From positions 62,001-126,000 of the forward strand of contig JADFDS010000042.1 of NCBI GenBank assembly GCA_018262715.1: a stretch of DNA of 64,000 nucleotides, in the 5' to 3' direction. The notes under the pieces were generated by a model. That model did no database searches and had not been told where the DNA came from. It saw only the letters and a list, made by a program, of their open reading frames with translations. Source of the DNA: Bacteroidota bacterium. GTDB lineage: Bacteria > Bacteroidota > Bacteroidia > Bacteroidales > VadinHA17. The position numbers and the translations under genes are program-made. Shown here in pieces: positions 1 through 7,775 of this stretch (position 1 is its first letter; each line of letters starts with the position of its first letter).

Positions 1-672
1 AGGGCTGTCCGTGACTCCTCGGAGCACGCCGGAGGAAGAGATGTCTACCTGATCTATGAGCCAATGGCTGCTGCAATAGGAATCGGACTTGACGTGGAAG
101 CGCCCGAGGGATGCATGGTGGTGGATATCGGAGGCGGAACCACAGAGATAGCCGTCATCGCACTGGGCGGAATAGTATGCAACAGGTCGATAAGGGTGGC
201 CGGCGACGGCTTCACCGCTGACATCCAGGCTTACATGCGTCACCAGCATAACATCAAGATCGGTGAGAAGACTGCTGAAGATATCAAGATTGCCGTCGGA
301 GCAGCGCTTCCTGACATTGAAAATCCGCCCGCCGACTTCGTGGTACGAGGCCCCAACCTCATGACCTCGCTCCCAATAGAGATCCCCGTATCATACCAGG
401 AGATCGCCTACTGCCTTGACAAGTCTCTTACAAAAATAGAGGCATCGGTCCTTCAGGTACTCGAGCAGACTCCTCCCGAACTGTACGCTGACATCGTCAA
501 CAAGGGCGTGTTCCTTGCAGGCGGCGGCGCTCTGCTGAGAGGCCTTGACAAGCGTCTCACTGACAAGATCAACATCCCCTTCAGGGTGTCGGAAGACCCG
601 CTTCACGCTGTGGTCAGAGGCACCGGGGTGGCGCTGAAGAATGTAGAGAAGTACCCGTTCCTGATGAGATAA
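1..672 (+). CDS. mreB: Rod shape-determining protein MreB (5' truncated by window edge)
   Basis: This is the C-terminal part of the bacterial actin MreB, which polymerises at the membrane and positions the elongasome. The frame is open from base 1 (RAVRDSSEHAGG, LIYEPMAAAIG), so the ATG at 64 in the ORF track is internal and the real start lies outside the window. The phosphate-2/adenosine region VVDIGGGTTEIAVI and the later GGGALLRGLDKRL match the actin/HSP70 ATPase fold of MreB. It is followed after 13 bp by mreC, in the usual mreBCD-mrdA-rodA order. Identity is very secure; only the N-terminal third is missing. Confidence 0.97.
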   Translation, partial: RAVRDSSEHAGGRDVYLIYEPMAAAIGIGLDVEAPEGCMVVDIGGGTTEIAVIALGGIVCNRSIRVAGDGFTADIQAYMRHQHNIKIGEKTAEDIKIAVGAALPDIENPPADFVVRGPNLMTSLPIEIPVSYQEIAYCLDKSLTKIEASVLQVLEQTPPELYADIVNKGVFLAGGGALLRGLDKRLTDKINIPFRVSEDPLHAVVRGTGVALKNVEKYPFLMR

Positions 673-685
673 ACCCTGTTCATGA

Positions 686-1510
686 ATGAGAAGCCTTCTG
701 AACTTCCTGCTCAGGTTTAAAACCCTGATCCTTTTCCTTGTGCTGGAAGCGGTGGCTCTCGTCATGATCTCAACATCGCATAATTACCATCAGACCGTGT
801 TCTACGGCCTGTCCCGCAATATTTCCGGATTTGTTGCCAGGAGACTGGAAAGGGGCACTTACTATTTTCGCCTGCGAAGCGTAAACGAAGAGCTCGTTAA
901 GGAAAACACCCTGCTGCGGAGACGCCTCGAGGGGCTGACCGCCATGCCTGCGGAAGGATTTTCCGGAGTACATGATACCATCAGTGGTGTCAATTACACA
1001 TACCTGAATGCCAGGGTCATAAGTAATTCTGTCAACAAACAGAAGAACTTCATTACCCTAGACCGGGGATCAAAGCACGGAGTGCACGTTGGCATGGGGG
1101 TAGCTTCCCCTTCAGGAGTGGTCGGAGTAGTAGTGGGTGTCTCACCTAACTACTCGGTGGTGATGTCACTGCTGAACACCGATTTCCGCCTCAGTGCCAG
1201 TATTGCCCGCAATGACTATTTCGGATCCCTTGCATGGGACGGTATAAATTACCGGTATGCAAAGCTCTCGGAGATACCTCATCATGTGACGGTAAGTGAG
1301 GGTGATACAATCGTTACCAGCGGCTATTCAGCAATCTTCCCGGCCGGGTTGATGGCCGGAACCCTAACCGGCGATCAGAACCGGGGAGGCGACTTCATCT
1401 CCCTGGAGGTTATGCTCTCGGTAGATTTCAAAAAGCTTACCGATGTGTACGTAATAGGCAACCTGACCAGGGATGAGCGGGAAACCCTTGAGGAGGAGGT
1501 GGTGAAATGA
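686..1510 (+). CDS. mreC: Rod shape-determining protein MreC
   Basis: MreC is the bitopic periplasmic scaffold of the elongasome that binds PBP2 and activates wall synthesis. The 274-residue product has a short cytoplasmic N-terminus, one membrane helix at about residues 10-30 (LLRFKTLILFLVLEAVALVMI), a helical coiled region (about 50-90) and the beta-rich MreC core. The core contains RGSKHGVHVGMGVASPSGVVGVV and SGYSAIFPAGLMAGTL. The start at 686 gives a compact N-terminus directly before the helix. Its last codons overlap the mreD start by 4 bp (ATGA), indicating translational coupling. Confidence 0.95.
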   Translation: MRSLLNFLLRFKTLILFLVLEAVALVMISTSHNYHQTVFYGLSRNISGFVARRLERGTYYFRLRSVNEELVKENTLLRRRLEGLTAMPAEGFSGVHDTISGVNYTYLNARVISNSVNKQKNFITLDRGSKHGVHVGMGVASPSGVVGVVVGVSPNYSVVMSLLNTDFRLSASIARNDYFGSLAWDGINYRYAKLSEIPHHVTVSEGDTIVTSGYSAIFPAGLMAGTLTGDQNRGGDFISLEVMLSVDFKKLTDVYVIGNLTRDERETLEEEVVK

Positions 1511-2010
1511 ACAGTATCCTCAGGTATACGGGCGCCTTCGTACTGCTGGTAGTGCTGCAGCTCCTCATATTCAATAACATTGAGTTCAGCGGGTATGTCA
1601 ACCCTTATGTATATGTGATGTTTATCCTGATCCTCCCGGTGTCGATACCCTCATGGATACTTCTCCTGCTGGGCTTCCTGACCGGGTTTGTGATCGATAT
1701 CTTCACCGGAACCATGGGTGTTCATACATTTGCAACCGTACTAGCCGGCTTCGTCCGTCCATGGGTGCTGTCTCTCAACGTCACCGCCGAGGCTGCTGAG
1801 GGGGACATGTCGCCCTCTTCTTCCCGCAGCGGACTGAGATGGTTCTTTATCTATACCGTTACAGTGGTGCTGGTGCATCACCTGGCCCTCTTCTTCGTGG
1901 AGCTGTTCAGCCTGAAGCATTTCTTCCACACTCTGCTGAGAGTGTTGCTGAGCACTGCGGTTACCACATTCTTCATCCTGCTTTTCGACTTCATCAGGCC
2001 ACACAGATGA
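1507..2010 (+). CDS. mreD: Rod shape-determining protein MreD
   Basis: This is a small integral membrane protein of 167 residues with about five hydrophobic segments (for example FVLLVVLQLLIFNNI, VYVMFILILPVSI, WILLLLGFLTGFVIDIF and a C-terminal TAVTTFFILLFDFIRP). The FLTGFVIDIFTGTMGVHTFA stretch is typical of MreD. It works with MreC and RodA/PBP2 in lateral wall growth. It overlaps mreC by 4 bp and is 10 bp ahead of mrdA. The sequence is poorly conserved in general, so the call leans partly on size, topology and operon position. Confidence 0.9.
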   Translation: MNSILRYTGAFVLLVVLQLLIFNNIEFSGYVNPYVYVMFILILPVSIPSWILLLLGFLTGFVIDIFTGTMGVHTFATVLAGFVRPWVLSLNVTAEAAEGDMSPSSSRSGLRWFFIYTVTVVLVHHLALFFVELFSLKHFFHTLLRVLLSTAVTTFFILLFDFIRPHR

Positions 2011-2020
2011 GGATGCGGAT

Positions 2021-3856
2021 ATGAAGGACCGGTTTGCAAACAGGAAATACTTTATCATGGCGCTGGTGCTTCTGGCGGCCGTGGTACTCATTGCCCGGCT
2101 TTTCTATATCCAGATAGTTGACAAGACCTATCGGGTATCTGCCGCCAACAACGCCCTCCGGCCGGTAACGCAATATCCGGCACGCGGACTAATCTATGAC
2201 CGTAACGGCAAACTGATCGTTTACAACCAGGCAGCCTATGACCTGCTGGTGATACCAGTCCAGACAAGCGCCTTTGATACCACGAGGTTCAACGAGGTCC
2301 TTGGCATCACCATGGATGATTTCAAGTCCAGGATGAAGGCTGCCGTATCATATTCGCGCCGGGCGCCGTCAGTTTTCATGAAGATGATTTCTTCAGAGAC
2401 ATACGCAGTATTGCAGGAGGAGCTTTACCGCTTCCCCGGCTTCTACGTGCAGGCCAGAACCCTCAGAAAGTATACCCGGCCGGTTGCTGCTCACCTGATG
2501 GGCTACGTGGGCGAGGTTGACAACAAGCTTATTGCAAAGGACAGGTATTACAGGTCGGGCGACTATATAGGCGTCAGCGGCATTGAGAAATCTTACGAGG
2601 AGCATCTCAGGGGAAGGAAGGGGGTCAACATCTTCCTTGTTGATGTGCACAACAATATCAAAGGATCATATGCCGAGGGCAGGTATGATACGGTGGCCAT
2701 CCCGGGAACCAACCTGTGGTCTACCATTGACCTTACCCTCCAGGAGTACGGTGAACGGCTGATGCAGAACAAGACAGGCTCAATCGTTGCAATCGAACCC
2801 TCGACGGGTGAAATTCTCACCCTCGTTTCATCTCCAACCTATGATCCTTCACTGCTGGTTGGAAGAGTCAGGTCTGAGAATTTTACTGCCTTGCAGGCTG
2901 ATACGGTCAAGCCGCTCTTTGACAGGGCCCTGATGGCCTCATATCCGCCCGGTTCCACATTCAAGATAATGAATGGCCTCATAGGCTTACAGGAGAATGT
3001 CATTAAACCCACTTCCCTTTTCAGTTGCAGCAACGGTTACCATGCCGGTTCGCTGACGGTAGGATGTCACTCGCATGCCTCGCCCCTCAACCTCCCCCAG
3101 GCTGTGGCACAGTCGTGCAACGCCTGGTTCTGCAACGCCTTCCGCAATATACTGGAGAACCCTGCCTCCGGATCAATACAGGATTCATTTGACAAGTGGC
3201 GGGCGTACCTGGTGGCTTTCGGCTTCGGAAACAAGATGGGGATAGACCTGCCAAACGAGTTGTCTGGAAACATTCCAACAAGGTCATACTATGACCGTTA
3301 TTACGGAAAGGACCGCTGGAAGGCCCTCACGGTGATCTCACTGGCTATCGGCCAGGGGGAGATTGGCGCCACCCCGCTGCAGATGGCCAATATGGCAGCT
3401 GTAATTGCCAACAGGGGTTCGTTTTATATTCCTCACGTGGTCAAAAAGATAGGTGATAATGGAACACCGTCTCCCCTCTATACCCAGAAATACATTACCG
3501 GTATCTCGCCGGAGAATTTTCTGCCTGTTATTGAAGGAATGGAAGGAGCCGTCAACGGAGGCCCCGGCTCAACGGCACGCGGTGCACGCCTTGACAGCAT
3601 CATAATATGCGGAAAGACCGGAACGGCACAGAACCCGCACGGGAAAGACCACTCCATCTTCGTGGCCTTTGCCCCCAAGGACGATCCGAAGATCGCGATT
3701 GCAGTGTACGTGGAGAACGCAGGTTTCGGCTCCACATTCGCTGCCCCCATTGCCAGCCTGATGATAGAAAAATACCTTACTGACGACATAAAGAGAAAAT
3801 ACCTGGAGGATCACGTCCTGAATATGGTAATAAAACCAAGTGGAAAAGAGCAATAA
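2021..3856 (+). CDS. mrdA: Penicillin-binding protein 2 (elongasome transpeptidase)
   Basis: This is a class B PBP of 611 residues that cross-links peptidoglycan during elongation. A single N-terminal membrane anchor (FIMALVLLAAVVLIARLFYIQ) is followed by the PBP dimerisation domain (ARGLIYDRNGKLIVYNQ) and the transpeptidase domain. The active-site motifs are all present: SxxK in PPGSTFKIM (Ser about 312), SxN in QSCNAWF, and KTG in CGKTGTAQN (about 532). The 3' end overlaps rodA by 17 bp, consistent with a stoichiometric RodA-PBP2 polymerase/cross-linker pair. Confidence 0.96.
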   Translation: MKDRFANRKYFIMALVLLAAVVLIARLFYIQIVDKTYRVSAANNALRPVTQYPARGLIYDRNGKLIVYNQAAYDLLVIPVQTSAFDTTRFNEVLGITMDDFKSRMKAAVSYSRRAPSVFMKMISSETYAVLQEELYRFPGFYVQARTLRKYTRPVAAHLMGYVGEVDNKLIAKDRYYRSGDYIGVSGIEKSYEEHLRGRKGVNIFLVDVHNNIKGSYAEGRYDTVAIPGTNLWSTIDLTLQEYGERLMQNKTGSIVAIEPSTGEILTLVSSPTYDPSLLVGRVRSENFTALQADTVKPLFDRALMASYPPGSTFKIMNGLIGLQENVIKPTSLFSCSNGYHAGSLTVGCHSHASPLNLPQAVAQSCNAWFCNAFRNILENPASGSIQDSFDKWRAYLVAFGFGNKMGIDLPNELSGNIPTRSYYDRYYGKDRWKALTVISLAIGQGEIGATPLQMANMAAVIANRGSFYIPHVVKKIGDNGTPSPLYTQKYITGISPENFLPVIEGMEGAVNGGPGSTARGARLDSIIICGKTGTAQNPHGKDHSIFVAFAPKDDPKIAIAVYVENAGFGSTFAAPIASLMIEKYLTDDIKRKYLEDHVLNMVIKPSGKEQ

Positions 3857-5255
3857 CATACTGGCAAGGCTTGACTGGGTTACGGTGATACTGTGGCTGG
3901 CAATGATGATCATGGGATGGCTGAACATCTATGCGGCTGTCTACAATGAGCAACATACCAGCATCTTTGACATGTCGCAGCGTTACGGGAAACAGCTGAT
4001 CTTCATTATCGCGGCAATTATCCTGGCCGTTATGGTGATGGTTACTGACAACAAGCTATGGTTCTTTTTTGCATGGTTCATCTACGGCTTCTTCATCCTG
4101 CTGCTTATTCTTGTGCTGGTTATCGGGAAGGAAATCAACGGCGCGAGGGCCTGGTTCGGAGTTGGTGCATTCAGCATTCAGCCTTCTGAGTTTGCCAAGT
4201 TTGCCACCGGCCTGGCGCTTGCATCATATCTCAACTCCAAACGGCAGTTACTTGGCATCAGGGAGATGATAGCGGCTACAGCTATCATCATAGCCCCTGT
4301 ACTGCTGATTGCAGTCCAGCCTGACATGGGATCGGTGGTGACTTATTTTGCATTTTTCGTTGTCCTTTACCGCGAAGGGATGAGCATATGGGTGTTTATC
4401 ACGGCAATCCTTGCCGTGGCACTGTTCCTCCTGACCCTGATACTCGGAAACCTGCCGGTGGCCATCGGGCTGCTGGTGGTAGCAGCCATAGCTCTCCTGG
4501 TTACTTCCGGATACCTGCTGACCCTTAAAGCAGCCGCAGTTATGGCTGTCACCGGAGGTATGGCTTTCCTCATCGGGAATTACATTCTTGACCTTGACAC
4601 AGTACTGATCATTGTTCTTGCAGTGTTCCTTGCAGGTGTGGTGTACGCCTGGTTCATTTACCGGCTGAGAATGGTAAACCAGGCAATCATATACGCTTTC
4701 CTGCTGGGTGGATTGCTGTACCTCTTTACCGTCGACTATGCATTTCATGAGGTACTCAAGCCCCACCAGCAGACCAGGATCAATATCATGCTGGGCATGG
4801 AAGATGATCCCTTCGGGGAAGGATACAATCTTAACCAGTCTCTGATCTCGATCGGCTCCGGCGGATTCGCCGGGAAGGGCTACCTGAACGGTACCCAGAC
4901 GAAATTCAAGTTCGTCCCCGAACAGAGCACCGATTTCATCTTCTGCACTGTCGGAGAAGAGTGGGGATTTATCGGTTCCACAGTGGTAACAGGACTCTTC
5001 GTCTGGCTTCTCCTCAGGCTGATGATGATGGCTGAGCGACAGAGGACAACCTTCGTACGCGCTTACGGTTATGGAGTATTCGGGCTGTTCCTGGTCCACT
5101 TCTTTGTCAATATCGGGATGACCATCGGGGTAATGCCCGTAATAGGCATACCCCTGCCGTTCTTCAGTTACGGGGGAAGCTCTCTATGGGGATTCACCAT
5201 GCTTCTGTTTATTTTCCTGAGGCTTGACGCAGGGCGAACCGAGTATCTTGGCTGA
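3840..5255 (+). CDS. rodA: Peptidoglycan glycosyltransferase RodA (SEDS family)
   Basis: RodA is the SEDS-family lipid II polymerase that pairs with PBP2. The 471-residue protein has about ten membrane helices and typical SEDS signatures: GARAWFGVGAFSIQPSEFAK, QPDMGSVVTYFAFF, GEGYNLNQSLISIGSGGFAGKGYLNGTQTKFKFVPEQSTDFIFCTVGEEWGF and GIPLPFFSYGGSSLW. It is somewhat longer than usual because of a hydrophobic insert around residues 190-290. It is the last gene of the mre operon. Its TGA stop abuts the stop of the convergent acpH gene, with no intergenic terminator. Confidence 0.96.
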   Translation: MEKSNNILARLDWVTVILWLAMMIMGWLNIYAAVYNEQHTSIFDMSQRYGKQLIFIIAAIILAVMVMVTDNKLWFFFAWFIYGFFILLLILVLVIGKEINGARAWFGVGAFSIQPSEFAKFATGLALASYLNSKRQLLGIREMIAATAIIIAPVLLIAVQPDMGSVVTYFAFFVVLYREGMSIWVFITAILAVALFLLTLILGNLPVAIGLLVVAAIALLVTSGYLLTLKAAAVMAVTGGMAFLIGNYILDLDTVLIIVLAVFLAGVVYAWFIYRLRMVNQAIIYAFLLGGLLYLFTVDYAFHEVLKPHQQTRINIMLGMEDDPFGEGYNLNQSLISIGSGGFAGKGYLNGTQTKFKFVPEQSTDFIFCTVGEEWGFIGSTVVTGLFVWLLLRLMMMAERQRTTFVRAYGYGVFGLFLVHFFVNIGMTIGVMPVIGIPLPFFSYGGSSLWGFTMLLFIFLRLDAGRTEYLG

Positions 5256-5867
5256 TCAGAAAGGCACGCGGATTCCCGGTGAAAGCTCTATCCCGAATTC
5301 AGATTCAACGTAGCTTATCAGTTGCGGGAAAAACTCCATGAAGTCTTCCTCGATGGAGTAATACTGTTTCTTCCAGACCCTCATCGCCCACCGTGTCTCC
5401 TTTGGAAGGGAAGTAATGCCGCTGAGCGTTTTCAGCACCCTGCGTATTCCCCTGCGGGTCTGATATGTCTCAAGCCAGTTGTCAATGATGAAAAATGGCA
5501 TCTTCTCACGTACTGACTCGGGCAGGATCTCAAAGTTGTTCACCATGGCCCTGTAAAAGTTATAGGTTACGCTCTCAAGAGGCCTCCTGGAAAAGAGATC
5601 CCATTCCCTTGTCAGATAATGATCATAAAGAATGTCAATGATCACACCTGCGTACTTGCGGTAGCGTCCTACGAAGTGCAGCTTGCTGCGGTGAACCACA
5701 GGATGCCTGTCAGTAAAGGCATCAATGTGGCGGTGAATGATGATTCCCTTGCGTATTCCCTCAGGGTACTGCAGGTAATCACGGCCCTTAACATAGTCGC
5801 CTATGTAATTGCCGATGATTATGTTATCAGAGTCGCCAGAGAGGTATATGTGCGCCAGAACATTCAT
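5256..5867 (-). CDS. acpH: Acyl carrier protein phosphodiesterase-like (AcpH/DUF479 family)
   Basis: This 203-residue protein is of the AcpH family, whose characterised member removes 4'-phosphopantetheine from holo-ACP through an HD-like metal centre. The N-terminal MNVLAHIYLSGDSDNIIIGNYIGDYVKGRD and the IIIHRHIDAFTDRHPVV and IIDILYDHYLTREW stretches carry the conserved His/Asp residues. Family members are around 190-200 residues, so it is full length. It is transcribed toward rodA; the two stop codons sit in a shared TGATCA. No partner gene suggests a different role. Substrate assignment rests on family knowledge only. Confidence 0.85.
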   Translation of the reverse strand: MNVLAHIYLSGDSDNIIIGNYIGDYVKGRDYLQYPEGIRKGIIIHRHIDAFTDRHPVVHRSKLHFVGRYRKYAGVIIDILYDHYLTREWDLFSRRPLESVTYNFYRAMVNNFEILPESVREKMPFFIIDNWLETYQTRRGIRRVLKTLSGITSLPKETRWAMRVWKKQYYSIEEDFMEFFPQLISYVESEFGIELSPGIRVPF

Positions 5868-6041
5868 CCGCCGAAAGTTAGTGCAAAGATTCTGCCAATA
5901 TGCTGTGGTTTAAAATATTAAGAAGAGATTTAATCAACAAACCCGAGTGATTTATTAACTTCCATAATATCAAAATATTATAAGTCTCAGAAAGATTGAA
6001 TGAAACTGACTATTATCACTTCCGATTTCAGTTACAAATTA

Positions 6042-6049
6042 TAAATTTG
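6042..6049 (+). promoter_or_regulatory. Bacteroidetes -7 box TAAATTTG
   Basis: TAAATTTG fits the Bacteroidetes consensus TAnnTTTG. It lies 66 bp upstream of the ATG at 6116 in a clearly AT-rich stretch. No good TTG/TTTG element was found about 19-21 bp upstream, so the assignment is moderate. Confidence 0.5.
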
Positions 6050-6115
6050 CCGGATACGTCAACTGACTTATGCTGATATTATTTTAAAAAAATCAATAAC
6101 TAACGAGGAGGTTAT

Positions 6116-7453
6116 ATGTTAAAAAGGAATGTTATTATCATTGGTGCCGCGGGCAGGGATTTTCACAATTTCAATACCTATTTCCGCGACAATGAGCTTT
6201 ACAATGTCGTTGCCTTCACAGCTGCCCAGATACCCGATATTGACGGCAGAAAATATCCGGCCGGGCTGGCAGGAAAACTCTATCCTGACGGCATTCCAAT
6301 TTATTCCGAAAGTGACCTTCCTCGCCTGATCAGTGAACTTAAGGTTACCGACTGTGTCTTTGCATACAGTGACGTTCCCTACCAGAGGGTAATGGCAGTG
6401 AGCGCCATAGTGAACGCGGCAGGAGCCAACTTCTCTCTTCTGGGATGGAAGGAGACGATGATTAAGAGCACAAAACCTGTTATTGCTGTCGGAGCTATCC
6501 GCACCGGTTGCGGCAAGAGCCAGACCTCACGCAGGGTTATCGAACTGCTCATGAAGAAAGGACTGAAGGTTGTGGCCGTGCGTCACCCGATGCCTTACGG
6601 CAACCTGATGGAGCAGAAGGTACAGCGTTTTGCAAAGGTTGAAGACCTGGAGAAACACAAGTGCACCGTTGAGGAGATGGAAGAATATGAACCCCACGTA
6701 ATACGCGGGAACGTAATATATGCAGGCGTCGATTATGAGGCAATACTCCGTGCTGCCGAGAACGATCCTTCAGGATGTGATGTTGTGCTGTGGGACGGCG
6801 GAAACAACGACTTCCCCTTCTACAATCCTGACCTGATGATCACCGTCACCGATCCACACCGTGCAGGCCACGAGCTTTCATACTACCCGGGCGAGGTGAC
6901 ACTCCGCCTTGCCGATGTGGTTGTCATCAACAAGATGGACAGCTCGGCTCCGGGCGATATTCAGACTGTGCGCGAAAGCATCGAGAAAGTGGCTCCTAAA
7001 GCCATAGTGGTTGACGGCGCATCACCCATCAGCGTTGATGATCCTTCAATTATCAAGGGCAAGCGCGTTCTGGTGGTTGAGGATGGCCCGACACTCACCC
7101 ACGGTGAGATGAAGATTGGTGCAGGTGTGGTTGCCGCCCGTAAGTTCGGTGCTGCCGAACTGGTTGATCCGCGACCCTTCACCGTAGGCAAGCTCACCGA
7201 GACCTTCGAAAAATACCCGAACATCGGCACCCTGCTTCCTGCAATGGGTTATGGCGATCAGCAGCTGAAGGACCTGGAGACCACCATCAATAACACCGAG
7301 TGTGACGCAGTGGTTATCGGCACTCCGATTGACCTGAACAGGATCATTAAAATCAAGAGGCCTTCAACAAGGGTATGGTATGATCTCCAGGAGATCGGCA
7401 GCCCGAACCTCGAAGAGGTCATCGATGAGTTTGTGAAGAAGCACAAGCTTTAG
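6116..7453 (+). CDS. Cyclic 2,3-diphosphoglycerate synthetase-like P-loop protein
   Basis: This 445-residue cytoplasmic protein resembles archaeal cyclic 2,3-diphosphoglycerate synthetases and related GTPase-like proteins. The N-terminal Rossmann-like half (NVIIIGAAGRDFHNFNTYFRD) is followed by a P-loop, GAIRTGCGKSQTSRRV (about residues 127-142). Then come VVLWDGGNNDFPFYNPDLMITVTDPHRAG and an NKMD guanine-specificity-like motif. An AGGAGG ribosome site lies 4 nt before the ATG, which is stronger than most starts in this window. It is transcribed alone, with its own promoter box and a terminator downstream. The exact reaction in a mesophilic bacterium is unknown; a P-loop metabolic enzyme is the safe reading. 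Confidence 0.75.
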   Translation: MLKRNVIIIGAAGRDFHNFNTYFRDNELYNVVAFTAAQIPDIDGRKYPAGLAGKLYPDGIPIYSESDLPRLISELKVTDCVFAYSDVPYQRVMAVSAIVNAAGANFSLLGWKETMIKSTKPVIAVGAIRTGCGKSQTSRRVIELLMKKGLKVVAVRHPMPYGNLMEQKVQRFAKVEDLEKHKCTVEEMEEYEPHVIRGNVIYAGVDYEAILRAAENDPSGCDVVLWDGGNNDFPFYNPDLMITVTDPHRAGHELSYYPGEVTLRLADVVVINKMDSSAPGDIQTVRESIEKVAPKAIVVDGASPISVDDPSIIKGKRVLVVEDGPTLTHGEMKIGAGVVAARKFGAAELVDPRPFTVGKLTETFEKYPNIGTLLPAMGYGDQQLKDLETTINNTECDAVVIGTPIDLNRIIKIKRPSTRVWYDLQEIGSPNLEEVIDEFVKKHKL

Positions 7454-7482
7454 GCAGGATGCAATAGAGGGCCAAGCGTGTG

Positions 7483-7512
7483 AAAATGATCCGCCTGCCG
7501 GCGGATCATTTT
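7483..7512. repeat. Perfect palindrome AAAATGATCCGCC-TGCC-GGCGGATCATTTT
   Basis: Two 13-nt arms are perfectly complementary around a TGCC loop. The core GATCCGCC-N4-GGCGGATC is shared with the palindrome inside the broken tRNA-Ala at about 60.05 kb and, with one change, with that at 7614-7643. It could also act as a bidirectional transcription barrier after the upstream gene. Confidence 0.8.
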
Positions 7513-7547
7513 AGCGAAGGAGCCAGATTGCAGGGTAGGCAATAGTT

Positions 7548-7600
7548 AAGTCTTCAGGCTGTATCCCGGTTATGGGCTTGGCAGGCTGAAGACTTTTTTA
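7548..7600 (+). terminator. Rho-independent terminator
   Basis: The arms AAGTCTTCAG (7548-7557) and CTGAAGACTT (7586-7595) are complementary and run straight into a T tract. It ends the transcript of the cDPGS-like gene. Confidence 0.75.
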
Positions 7601-7613
7601 CACAATGACTGCC

Positions 7614-7643
7614 ATCCCGATCCGCCCCTGGTGGATACGGGAT
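7614..7643. repeat. REP-like palindromic repeat, copy 1
   Basis: The element reads ATCCCG-ATCCGCC-CCTG-GGTGGAT-A-CGGGAT, a long imperfect palindrome with a 4-nt loop. It has the same two-part stem as the element at 60037-60066 (ATCCCG-T-ATCCGCC-GGTT-GGCGGAT-CGGGA), which marks it as a dispersed repeat family. Confidence 0.7.
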
Positions 7644-7745
7644 TGAGCCTCCTTCCCGACGCTCCCGATTTCATCGGGACACGTCCGCGTACGGGACTTC
7701 GCCGGGGTCGGAGTCTCAAACTGCTGACTGCCGACTGAAATTGAC

Positions 7746-7753
7746 TATCTTTG
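7746..7753 (+). promoter_or_regulatory. -7 box TATCTTTG of pgi
   Basis: TATCTTTG matches TAnnTTTG and lies 22 bp before the pgi ATG (7776). A 15-20 nt leader would result. Confidence 0.6.
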
Positions 7754-7775
7754 CACCGATCTAAATAATCAACCG

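Larger units (their letters stand above)
7454..7775. other. Gene-free interval rich in palindromes
   Basis: This 322 bp interval between the cDPGS-like gene and pgi has no plausible gene. In order it holds a perfect 13-bp-stem hairpin (7483-7512), an intrinsic terminator (7548-7600), a REP-like palindrome (7614-7643), a further TCCCGAT-TTC-ATCGGGA hairpin (7663-7679), a short word repeat CTGCTGACTGCCGACTG near 7720 and the pgi -7 box. Confidence 0.8.

Noticed and set aside
4248-5099. 283-codon minus-strand ORF opposite rodA
   Set aside because: Antisense shadow of a certain gene; His/Gln/Glu-rich composition mirrors the hydrophobic codons of RodA.
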